A stretch of 6,089 nt of DNA from positions 7,937 to 14,025 of the forward strand of contig DQHV01000316.1 in assembly GCA_003524335.1 (NCBI GenBank), in the 5' to 3' direction. The stretch is from Candidatus Aminicenantota bacterium. Lineage in GTDB: Bacteria; Acidobacteriota; Aminicenantia; Aminicenantales; UBA8522. The notes below the pieces were generated by a model that had not been told where the DNA came from, did not search any database, and worked only from the letters and a program-made list of their open reading frames with translations. Both the position numbers and the translations under genes were made by a program. This document shows, one piece after another, positions 1 through 5,658 of this stretch (position 1 is the first letter of the stretch; every line of letters begins with the position of its first letter).

Positions 1-184
1 CAGGAAGTATTTCCATCCGCCTTCTCCGAAAGAAATTCTGGATATTCTAAAAAAAATCGGGATGGAGTTTCAGGTGGCGTACCAATCCTTATTTCAACCT
101 CCGCCCGATATCAGCCTAAAAGAGGAGCCGAGAGGCGGTTTTGGGGAAGGAGGATTCGTTGTCTTCAAGGCCATAAAAACTTAA
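1..184 (+). CDS. C-terminal fragment of an unidentified protein, possibly a SAM-dependent methyltransferase
   Basis: The reading frame is open from base 2 and ends at TAA 182-184, leaving about 60 C-terminal residues; the start lies outside the window. The visible part begins RKYFHPPSPKEILDILKKIG, which reads as a helix with a preceding loop. It ends with a glycine-rich turn and a strand, GEGGFVVFKAIKT. A late helix followed by a Gly-rich hairpin and a final F-V-V-F-K-A strand resembles the last beta strand of class I SAM-dependent methyltransferases. The SAM-binding motifs would lie upstream and cannot be seen, so the family call is a guess from overall shape. The codons are AT-richer than those of the operon to the right, with AAA, ATT and ATA common. 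No convincing terminator follows the stop. It converges with the - strand operon ending at 282. Confidence 0.55.
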   Translation, partial: RKYFHPPSPKEILDILKKIGMEFQVAYQSLFQPPPDISLKEEPRGGFGEGGFVVFKAIKT

Positions 185-217
185 GGCAAAAGCTTACCTT
201 TGGGAGGGTGGAGCATC

Positions 218-304
218 ATGGAAATTAAGTTCAAACCTAATGAGCGTTTGGCGATTATAGCGGCAGCTTTAATCGGTCGAGCTAAAAAATCCGGTTTTCC
301 ATAA
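218..304 (+). CDS. Possible 28-residue small ORF or truncated gene start
   Basis: An ATG at 218 opens 28 codons ending at TAA 302-304. The product begins MEIKFKPNERLAIIAAALIG and ends RAKKSGFP. A purine-rich GGGAGGG at 202-208 lies about 9 bases upstream and would be a good ribosome binding site. The peptide has a basic N-terminus, a short Ala/Ile/Leu stretch too short to be a convincing membrane segment, and a basic C-terminus. Its last 23 bases overlap the 3' end of the SIS gene on the opposite strand. I recognise no family. It could be a real small protein, the start of a gene cut off at the operon boundary, or chance. The good SD site and codon use like that of the preceding gene are the only support. 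Confidence 0.3.
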   Translation: MEIKFKPNERLAIIAAALIGRAKKSGFP

Positions 305-854
305 ACACGTAGCAGAGAATGTGAGTCATGAGGAAGAAACTGTCCTCGAGATGCCCCATGTGATTTGTCGGGACGGTGAGGGACAACTGGGAAATCTCCC
401 GCAGTCTTCCTCCCTGGCCGGTTGTCAGGCCGATCGTCTTCAGGCCGGCGCTGTTCGCGTATTCTATAGCCTTGAGGATATTGGGACTGTTTCCACTCCC
501 GCTGATGGCGATGAGGATATTGCCGGGTTCGGCGTAATTCTTGAGCTGTTCAACAAAGATATCCTCATAACTGACGTCATTGGCATAGGCGGTTACGGTG
601 GCGATGTTGTCGGTCAGGCTGAGCATGCGGAATTTCTTTTCCCGTCCGTACGAGGCGCCTTTGACGATGTCAACAACCATCTGGGAGGCGATCGAAGCGC
701 TCCCTCCGTTGCCGCAGGCAAGAATCATTTTGTTGGCCTCCCGCGCTTCTCTGAGCCACAAGATGGCGGTGGAGATCGCCGCGGGGTCGAGTGTTTCTAA
801 GAGCCTCCGGGCCTCAGCAATGTACAGTCTGACAAACTGGCTTTGATCGTTCAT
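282..854 (-). CDS. SIS-domain sugar-phosphate isomerase, GmhA (phosphoheptose isomerase)-like
   Basis: This 190-residue protein has the usual GmhA length and is a single SIS domain. It shows the N-terminal helices, CGNGGSAS at 47-54, the phosphosugar-binding SGSGNS at 118-123 and a C-terminal helix with LEDSFFLMTHIL at 169-180. The nearest known role is cytoplasmic conversion of sedoheptulose-7-phosphate to D-glycero-D-manno-heptose-7-phosphate. Against E. coli GmhA as I recall it, the metal and catalytic positions H61, E65, Q172 and H180 read Gln58, Asp62, Glu170 and His178, so substrate or chemistry may differ. I chose ATG 854 because it overlaps the kinase stop as ATGA and has AGAGGA 7 bases upstream. 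An in-frame ATG at 884 would add 10 residues inside the kinase gene and is less likely. It is the last gene of the operon. DiaA-like or other SIS roles cannot be excluded. Confidence 0.85.
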   Translation of the reverse strand: MNDQSQFVRLYIAEARRLLETLDPAAISTAILWLREAREANKMILACGNGGSASIASQMVVDIVKGASYGREKKFRMLSLTDNIATVTAYANDVSYEDIFVEQLKNYAEPGNILIAISGSGNSPNILKAIEYANSAGLKTIGLTTGQGGRLREISQLSLTVPTNHMGHLEDSFFLMTHILCYVFMENRIF

Positions 855-1897
855 CGGTTTTCCTCTTTTCCTTGCGCCAGCCATAATTCAAGACGCTCCA
901 GCACCCGCTCTCGCGTGGCTGTTCCGGTCGTGGCCAGCTGCTGGATCGTTATCGAAGCGACCAGATTCCCGATCAGGGCGGCCTCGGCGAGAGTCGCGCC
1001 TGAAGAAAGGGCCAGAACAGCCCCCGCGGACGAGCTGTCCCCGGCGCCGGTGATATCCACTTTGTCCGTGACGACAACACCCCTGACGCGAGTCGGCGTG
1101 GGATCACTGACCATCATCCCGCGGGCTCCGCAGGTGACCAGCACGGGCGCTTGATTGACCTCTCTGAGTCTCAGCATGGCCTCGCCGAGTTCTTTCTCGG
1201 CGACTTCATCGCCGGGTCTGGGTGCTGCCCGGCCGACAGCCTCGAACTGGTTGGGTTTGATGATGACCTTCCTGAATTCGTGGATGTGGGTTCGACTGTC
1301 GGCAAGAAATACAACCCCTGGGCTTTTTACGGCCTTGTCGGCGAGTGCTCCTCGCACCTCGGAGGTGATGACCCCGCAGTCGTCCATCTCCACCTGATCG
1401 GAGATCACCACGCTGTCCACTTCAGGTAGAACAGCATCCAGAGCGGCGATGACCTGACGGACGAGCGAAAGGGGAGTGCGGGTGCGGTTCTTGGTGTCGT
1501 AGCGGGCATGTTCACCCGAGAGTTCCGGGTCTGTCAGGTCACGGGGTTTCAGGTATGTCGGCGTCATCCTGTCCTTCGAGCGGAGGAGTCCTTGAGTTTT
1601 ACACCCCAGCCTCTGTAAATCCAGAAAGAGGTCGAACGCTTCGCCGTCATGGCCGACAATGCCAATCGTATGGATCGTCCCGGCACCGAGAGAGGCGAGA
1701 TTCTGGACAACCGTTCCTGCGGCGCCGGGGCTATGGCGGATCCTGACAACCTGATGAGCTGGTTTTCCGGATTCCACGCTGTGTTCGACGATCCCGGGGT
1801 CGACATCCAGATATTTGTCGAGGAAAAAATCCCCGATCACGGCAACCCGGCGAGTCGGGAACCGGTCAAGCAGTTCCTTTAATCTTCCCTTAGTCAT
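851..1897 (-). CDS. PfkB-family sugar kinase, HldE/RfaE kinase-domain-like
   Basis: This 348-residue protein is a ribokinase/PfkB-fold kinase. Its N-terminal part (VAVIGDFFLDKYL, 18-30) and the SPGAAGTVVQNLASLGA stretch at 56-72 follow the pattern of the HldE kinase domain (GDVMLDRY then PGGAANVAMNIASLGA). Further marks are SDQVE at 166-170, KPNQFE at 214-219 and the PfkB signature DITGAGDSS at 281-289, with Asp287 as the expected catalytic base. In HldE this domain phosphorylates heptose-7-phosphate to the 1,7-bisphosphate. The adenylyltransferase domain fused to it in E. coli HldE is absent here, as in separate HldA-type kinases. The usual GGAAN sugar-binding motif reads GAAGT, which could change substrate choice. 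The start ATG 1897 overlaps the upstream stop by 4 bp and has AAAGG just upstream. The substrate is inferred from the neighbouring isomerase; another sugar phosphate is possible. Confidence 0.88.
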   Translation of the reverse strand: MTKGRLKELLDRFPTRRVAVIGDFFLDKYLDVDPGIVEHSVESGKPAHQVVRIRHSPGAAGTVVQNLASLGAGTIHTIGIVGHDGEAFDLFLDLQRLGCKTQGLLRSKDRMTPTYLKPRDLTDPELSGEHARYDTKNRTRTPLSLVRQVIAALDAVLPEVDSVVISDQVEMDDCGVITSEVRGALADKAVKSPGVVFLADSRTHIHEFRKVIIKPNQFEAVGRAAPRPGDEVAEKELGEAMLRLREVNQAPVLVTCGARGMMVSDPTPTRVRGVVVTDKVDITGAGDSSSAGAVLALSSGATLAEAALIGNLVASITIQQLATTGTATRERVLERLELWLAQGKEENR

Positions 1898-2859
1898 TTT
1901 TCCTTTCTGGTGAGGAGGTCATAGAGAGCGGGGATCGTCCGGCGGTGGTTTCCCTGGATATAAAAGCTCTCTCCGCCATCAGCGACCGTCCGGACAAGGA
2001 TCGTTTTATAGGGCCTGAAATAATAACGCGGGTCTGTTCTTGGCGGCTCGGCATGAAGACCCTCGCCCAGGGCGACGAGGTCAAATACCGCGGTGGTGAA
2101 TTCATTGATCTCTCGGCCACGTTGGTGCGCGGCATTTCGGGCCATAGTCAGCGCTTTAAGATAAACTTCGGGTCCCATGACACTCGTTCCGATGTTCAGG
2201 AACATACCCCCCTGGAGCCGGGTCAGTGTTTCGGCGAGGATCAGGAAATCCCGGTAGGACGTCCCGCCGGCTGCGGCCCCGTCGAAATTGGGGTGTTCAT
2301 GAATGATGTCGTACCCGATACCAATATGGACGGTGACGGGAATACGGAGGCGCACGCCCGCGGCGAGGACACTCGTCTCACGGAAGGGGAATCTTTCCCT
2401 CTCGATCATCATCCCGACGGATTCGCCAAAACCGAGCCCCTCTCGGAATCCTTGAGAGACGGCGTCATTGATCCGTCCGGTCTCCTGCCAGAGGCCGAAC
2501 TCCCCGGTCCGCACATAGCGAGCTACGCTTTCCGTGGAGGCTCCGATGAGCGCCAGCTCGAAATCGTGAATCGCTACTGCACCATTGACAGCCAGGTGAC
2601 TGATAAATCCCCTTTCCATCAGCGAAATGAGGAGAGGATTCAGCCCCTGTTTGACCACGTGGCCGCCGCAGGCGATGACAATGGCGCTGCCGCGTCCTTT
2701 GGCCTTTTTTATCCGTTCCGCTACCGGCGCGAGGGAAGGATGGGCGAAGGGCTCGCGCGGACTCTCCGGATAGATAAAAGTACTTCTTTCCAGGTCGTGG
2801 ATTCGTTCGGCCAGGGGCTTCAACCTGAGATTGCCCGGATCGAACTGTAGGAAGGGCAT
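1894..2859 (-). CDS. Deoxyhypusine-synthase-like protein of unknown function
   Basis: This 321-residue protein is probably cytoplasmic, with no signal peptide or membrane segment. Motifs in order are ACGGHVVKQGLNPLL (63-77), LAVNGAVAIHDFELALIG (89-106), a GEFGLWQETG turn (119-128), SVLAAGVRLRIPVTVHIGIG (163-182), YDIIHEHPNFD (183-193), GGMFLNIGTSVMGPEV (217-232) and RYYFRPYKTILVR (278-290). The layout resembles deoxyhypusine synthase and LOR/SDH-type NAD-binding Rossmann proteins: a gated Gly-rich segment, NGA plus acidic residues, an 'S-x-L..A....PV' strand, and a late Gly-rich strand. The lysine that DHS uses for covalent catalysis in GGGVVKHH is not at the matching place here. The charged run H187-E188-H189 with D184 and D193 looks like an active site or metal site. 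Start ATG 2859 overlaps the HAD stop as TAATG and has AGAGAGG 7 bases upstream. Its position in a sugar-phosphate operon suggests a carbohydrate substrate; the reaction is unknown. Confidence 0.75.
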   Translation of the reverse strand: MPFLQFDPGNLRLKPLAERIHDLERSTFIYPESPREPFAHPSLAPVAERIKKAKGRGSAIVIACGGHVVKQGLNPLLISLMERGFISHLAVNGAVAIHDFELALIGASTESVARYVRTGEFGLWQETGRINDAVSQGFREGLGFGESVGMMIERERFPFRETSVLAAGVRLRIPVTVHIGIGYDIIHEHPNFDGAAAGGTSYRDFLILAETLTRLQGGMFLNIGTSVMGPEVYLKALTMARNAAHQRGREINEFTTAVFDLVALGEGLHAEPPRTDPRYYFRPYKTILVRTVADGGESFYIQGNHRRTIPALYDLLTRKEK

Positions 2860-3794
2860 TATCTGACCTCTCTATCGTTCCAAATATAAGGGAGCAGGAC
2901 ATCATGGTCCCGGAAATCCGGGATGACTATGTCTGCCCCTATGCCGATAAGCCGCTGTCGTTTCCACTCGTCCGGCGCGCCGCTGCGCCTGGCCTCGTCC
3001 GAGGCGACGGCCACCGCCAGGCCCCCGACTGATTTGACGTTTTCGATTTCCACGTACCCGTCCCCAAAACCGAGCAGCCGGGTTCCATCCACCTTGTTGA
3101 TCTTGAGGATTCGCTCGATGACCAGTTTCTTGGAAAACGTGCGATAGGCGTCCTGCGCGCCATAGATATGAGAGCCGAAATACCTGTCGACCCGGAGCAA
3201 CCGGGCTTCTTCGAGGACATACTTCTCGTCGGTCCCGCTCGCCAGGTACAGCTGAACGCCTCTCTCTTTTAATCCTTCAAGCATCTCGATCGCAGAGGGG
3301 ACGAGCATTTCCGTCGGCTCAATCCGGCCGGACCGGAGCCCCTCCCTTCTTTCTGCGATCCGTTGCATCAACCTCTTGAGATATCGGTGTTTATAGACCA
3401 GCGGGTCTTGGGGCTTCCCGCCGCGCTTCTGGATTTCCTCGGCCAGGTGGATCATCTGGTAGATGGTCTGTTTTCCGGTGAGTTGGTTAACATACTCCCG
3501 GACACTCCGCGTCAGGGCCTCTTCCGTCTCCTGGGTTTTAGCGGTGAGAAGGATTTCCTCAACCATCATCGGGACCATAACGTTTTGCCACCCCTCACGA
3601 ATGAGACTCACTGTGCCGTCGAAATCGAACAGGACATGTTGGGGCGGTTCAAGGCGGCCGAGGTCATGGACGATCTCAATGCCGGTTCCGGGAATGATAT
3701 GGGTTGAGACACTTTCAGGAATAAGAGGACGGTAATCCTGTTCGCCTGTTTCGTCGTTATCCACTGGCTCTTTCTTCAACCGGAGGGCCCACAC
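2859..3794 (-). CDS. HAD-superfamily hydrolase, phosphoglycolate-phosphatase-like, with N-terminal extension
   Basis: This protein has up to 311 residues and all four HAD motifs: motif I LFDFDGTVS with nucleophile Asp57 and acid/base Asp59, motif II LASGT with Ser186, motif III SKK with Lys222/223, and motif IV GFGDGYVEIE with Asp245 and Glu249. The roughly 120 residues between motifs I and II are mostly helical and form a large C1 cap, so the substrate is probably a small phosphorylated metabolite. It is the first gene of the operon and overlaps the next gene by 1 bp. By context it may dephosphorylate a heptose or other sugar bisphosphate in place of GmhB, which is shorter. About 50 residues precede motif I, including SVSTHIIPGTGIEIVHDLG, and I recognise no domain there. 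The start is uncertain: GTG 3794 has an in-frame TGA just upstream and a weak SD, and GTG 3764 has a purine-rich AAGAAAGAG before it. Confidence 0.85.
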   Translation of the reverse strand: MWALRLKKEPVDNDETGEQDYRPLIPESVSTHIIPGTGIEIVHDLGRLEPPQHVLFDFDGTVSLIREGWQNVMVPMMVEEILLTAKTQETEEALTRSVREYVNQLTGKQTIYQMIHLAEEIQKRGGKPQDPLVYKHRYLKRLMQRIAERREGLRSGRIEPTEMLVPSAIEMLEGLKERGVQLYLASGTDEKYVLEEARLLRVDRYFGSHIYGAQDAYRTFSKKLVIERILKINKVDGTRLLGFGDGYVEIENVKSVGGLAVAVASDEARRSGAPDEWKRQRLIGIGADIVIPDFRDHDVLLPYIWNDREVR

Positions 3795-3819
3795 GATTCC
3801 GACTCAATAATCCTAAATC

Positions 3820-3849
3820 ATTCTATATCAATAAGTTAGAAAGTGTCAA
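3820..3849 (-). promoter_or_regulatory. Sigma70-type promoter of the four-gene operon
   Basis: Read on the - strand there is a perfect -35 TTGACA (3849-3844), then 18 bases, then TAGAAT (3825-3820), which matches TATAAT at 5 of 6. An overlapping alternative -10, TATAGA at 3827-3822, has a 16-base spacer and an extended TG motif just before it. Transcription would start near 3812, giving a leader of about 18 bases to GTG 3794 or about 48 bases to GTG 3764. No other good promoter is seen inside the operon, and all junctions overlap, so this probably drives all four genes. Confidence 0.6.
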
Positions 3850-3931
3850 TGCCGCGTCCTCTGATTCCCGTTAATTTACAATTTATCAACAGCTTAGGTC
3901 ATCCCGGTTAATGCAAACGTCCCTTCATCCA

Positions 3932-3944
3932 GGCCGAAGCGGCC
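3932..3944. repeat. Short perfect inverted repeat (GGCCG-AAG-CGGCC)
   Basis: GGCCG at 3932-3936 and CGGCC at 3940-3944 pair perfectly around AAG. The repeat ends 6 bases upstream of the putative -35 of the peptidase promoter. It could be half of an operator or a weak hairpin. It lacks a T-run on either strand, so it is not a terminator. A 5-bp arm can arise by chance in GC-rich DNA. Confidence 0.3.
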
Positions 3945-3950
3945 GTCGAT

Positions 3951-3985
3951 TTGGCATTGGATTCTTGAGCTGCCTATAGTATATT
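3951..3985 (+). promoter_or_regulatory. Sigma70-type promoter of the C69 peptidase gene
   Basis: TTGGCA at 3951-3956 (5 of 6 to the -35 consensus) is followed 18 bases later by TATAGT at 3975-3980 (5 of 6 to the -10). An overlapping pair is TTGGAT at 3957-3962 and TATATT at 3980-3985 with a 17-base spacer. Either would start transcription near 3988-3993 and give a leader of about 35-40 bases. The two pairs cannot be told apart by eye. Confidence 0.5.
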
Positions 3986-4013
3986 CTCGTTCTGAGCGAA
4001 CCCGTTTCCGGAG

Positions 4014-4020
4014 AAAGGAG
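4014..4020 (+). promoter_or_regulatory. Strong ribosome binding site fixing the GTG start of the C69 peptidase
   Basis: AAAGGAG at 4014-4020 is followed by 7 bases and then GTG 4028-4030. The nearby ATG at 4036 is out of frame. This supports GTG as the true start and keeps the full signal peptide. Confidence 0.8.
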
Positions 4021-4027
4021 TTTTCCC

Positions 4028-5614
4028 GTGAAAAAATGGTCCCTTGGATTCTTCGTGGCCTTGATCCTGGTGTGGCTTGCCGCCGGCGGCTGGGGTGATC
4101 GACCCGACAACGCCGCAGGCAGCAGTGGCGATGAAGCGATTGAGTCCTGCACCAGCATCATCGTCGGGAAGCTGGCCTCAGCGGACGGCTCGACCATGAC
4201 CTCGCACTCCTGCGACAGCACCTCGGACAGGACCTGGATCACTGTCGTTCCCCATATGAAGCACAAGTCAGGGGAGCTTTGCGCTGTCTATCACAACCCA
4301 AAGGAAACCAAAGGGCCGGACGACAAGAACCGCCTCAAGAGCGGTGAGATCCCCCAGGTCGCGGAAACCTTTGCCTACATTAATACCGCCTACCCTGTTA
4401 TGAACGAGCACCAGCTGGCCATCGGCGAAACCACTTTCGGCGGAAAGATAGAGCTCAGGAGCAAGGAGGGAGCGATCGACTGCCCCGAGCTCTACCGCCT
4501 GGTCCTGGAGAGGGCCAAGACCGCCCGGGAAGCGATCCGCGTCGCCGCTGAACTGACCAAGACTTACGGCTACAACGACTACGGGGAATGCTTCACCTTC
4601 GCCGACCCTCAGGAGACCTGGCACTTCGAGGTCCTCGGCCCCGGCGCAGGGAAAAAAGGAGCGGTCTGGGCGGCTGTGCGCATCCCCGACGACCAGGTCG
4701 GAGTCTCGGCCAACTCCAGCCGCATCCGGCAGATCAACCTCAATGATCCCGACAACTATATGGCCTCGGCCAACGTCCATTCGCTCGCCCAGGAGATGGG
4801 TTGGTGGGACCCGGCGAGCGGGAAACCCTTCGAATTCTGCTATGCCTATGCTTTCCGTCAGAGCATGGGCAGCCGTCGCCGCGAATGGCGGGCGCTGAGC
4901 CTCCTGGCGCCATCGCTCAAGCTCGACCCCAACGGCGAGAACTTCCCCTTGTCCGTCAAACCGGAGAAGAAGCTGACGGTCAAGGACGTCCTGGATATTT
5001 TTCGTGATACCTATCAGGGCACGCCCTATGACATGACCCGAACTCTTATCCAGGTCAACCGGGAAGGGAATGCCTCAACCAGCCCTGTGGCCGGCCCGTT
5101 TTTAAACAGGGAACTCCTGAACCTCCTGAAGGTGCCGTCCGAGCGGACGATCGCCTGCAAGGCGGCGACCTACCTCCAGATCACCCAATCGCGGAGCTGG
5201 CTTCCTGATCCCATCGGCGGAGTGGTCTGGCTGGGGTATGACAATCCCGTCACGACACCTCACACGCCGTTTTACTGCGGCATCGCGAGGATGCCGGACT
5301 CGTACATGGTGGACGGCCGGTCCCAGTTCCGCCGGGACAGCGCCTGGTGGGCATTCCGCACGGTGAGCCAGTTGGCTCTTTTCCGGTGGCAGCCGATGAG
5401 CCAGACGATCGCCAGGATCTGGACGCCTATCGAGGAAAAAGCCTTCGCCGACCAGGCCAAGATCGAGGAGGAGGCGCTCGGGCTTTACAGACAAAACCCG
5501 GCCAAAGCCCGGGAATTCCTGACTTCCTACTGTGTCAAGATGGCCGAGGAGGCCGTCGCGGCTTACTGGAAGCTCCATGACGACCTCTGGGGAAGCTTCA
5601 CCCAGTATTTTTAA
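4028..5614 (+). CDS. Secreted C69-family dipeptidase (PepD-like)
   Basis: This 528-residue protein starts at GTG behind a strong SD site. Residues 1-20 are a Sec signal peptide (basic KK, then FFVALILVWLAA). A short linker precedes CTSIIVGKLASADGSTM at 41-57, the hallmark start of Peptidase_C69 N-terminal-nucleophile hydrolases, so Cys41 is the expected nucleophile, exposed after self-cleavage at Ser40. SHSCDS at 59-64, NEHQLAIGETTF at 126-137, ETWHFEVLGPG at 196-206 and VSANSSRI at 226-233 are also typical of the family. The C-terminal half holds FYCGIARMPDSYM at 415-427 and AWWAFRTVS at 439-447. The length fits the family. It should hydrolyse dipeptides or short peptides in the periplasm or outside the cell. 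No lipobox is seen. The next gene follows after 44 bases and may be co-transcribed. The family call is firm; substrate preference cannot be read. Confidence 0.93.
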   Translation: MKKWSLGFFVALILVWLAAGGWGDRPDNAAGSSGDEAIESCTSIIVGKLASADGSTMTSHSCDSTSDRTWITVVPHMKHKSGELCAVYHNPKETKGPDDKNRLKSGEIPQVAETFAYINTAYPVMNEHQLAIGETTFGGKIELRSKEGAIDCPELYRLVLERAKTAREAIRVAAELTKTYGYNDYGECFTFADPQETWHFEVLGPGAGKKGAVWAAVRIPDDQVGVSANSSRIRQINLNDPDNYMASANVHSLAQEMGWWDPASGKPFEFCYAYAFRQSMGSRRREWRALSLLAPSLKLDPNGENFPLSVKPEKKLTVKDVLDIFRDTYQGTPYDMTRTLIQVNREGNASTSPVAGPFLNRELLNLLKVPSERTIACKAATYLQITQSRSWLPDPIGGVVWLGYDNPVTTPHTPFYCGIARMPDSYMVDGRSQFRRDSAWWAFRTVSQLALFRWQPMSQTIARIWTPIEEKAFADQAKIEEEALGLYRQNPAKAREFLTSYCVKMAEEAVAAYWKLHDDLWGSFTQYF

Positions 5615-5658
5615 CGGCATTTCCTTTTCGCCAAAATGTAAGTCATAAGGAAGATGAC

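Larger units (their letters stand above)
3795..4027. other. Intergenic region between divergent genes
   Basis: These 233 bases separate the leftward operon from the rightward peptidase gene. The part next to the operon, about 3806-3895, is AT-rich, and the part next to the peptidase is more mixed. It holds one promoter candidate per strand and a small hairpin. A partial near-repeat, CCCGTTAAT at 3867-3875 and CCCGGTTAAT at 3903-3912, could be part of a regulator site, but two copies this short may be chance. No RNA gene, riboswitch or ORF with coding character is seen. Confidence 0.7.

Noticed and set aside
185..217. Hairpin AAGG...CCTT around AAGCTT as a terminator of the first gene
   Set aside because: Arms of four bases with no T-run afterwards; too weak to call.
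280..300. T-rich end of the SIS gene read on the - strand as a terminator
   Set aside because: AAAACCGGATTTTTT has only a short A/T stem inside coding sequence and no GC-rich stem before the T-run.
321..800. 159-codon open frame on the + strand
   Set aside because: Antisense to the SIS gene, whose GNGGS and SGSGNS motifs are clear. The + product shows no family features.
855..884. Longer start (ATG 884) for the SIS gene
   Set aside because: It would extend 10 residues into the kinase gene. ATG 854 gives the ATGA overlap seen at the other junction and has a well placed SD site.
1945..2850. 301-codon open frame on the + strand
   Set aside because: It lies wholly antisense to the DHS-like gene, which has family-like motifs, an SD site and overlapping junctions on both sides. 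The + frame has no recognisable motif and reflects GC-rich codon bias.
3925..4266. 113-codon - strand frame across the peptidase promoter and signal peptide
   Set aside because: It would run through the promoter, SD site and start of a well supported gene, and has no SD site or motif of its own.
4268..4780. 170-codon open frame on the - strand
   Set aside because: Antisense to the C69 peptidase and without recognisable motifs. The same holds for the - frame at 5102-5620.
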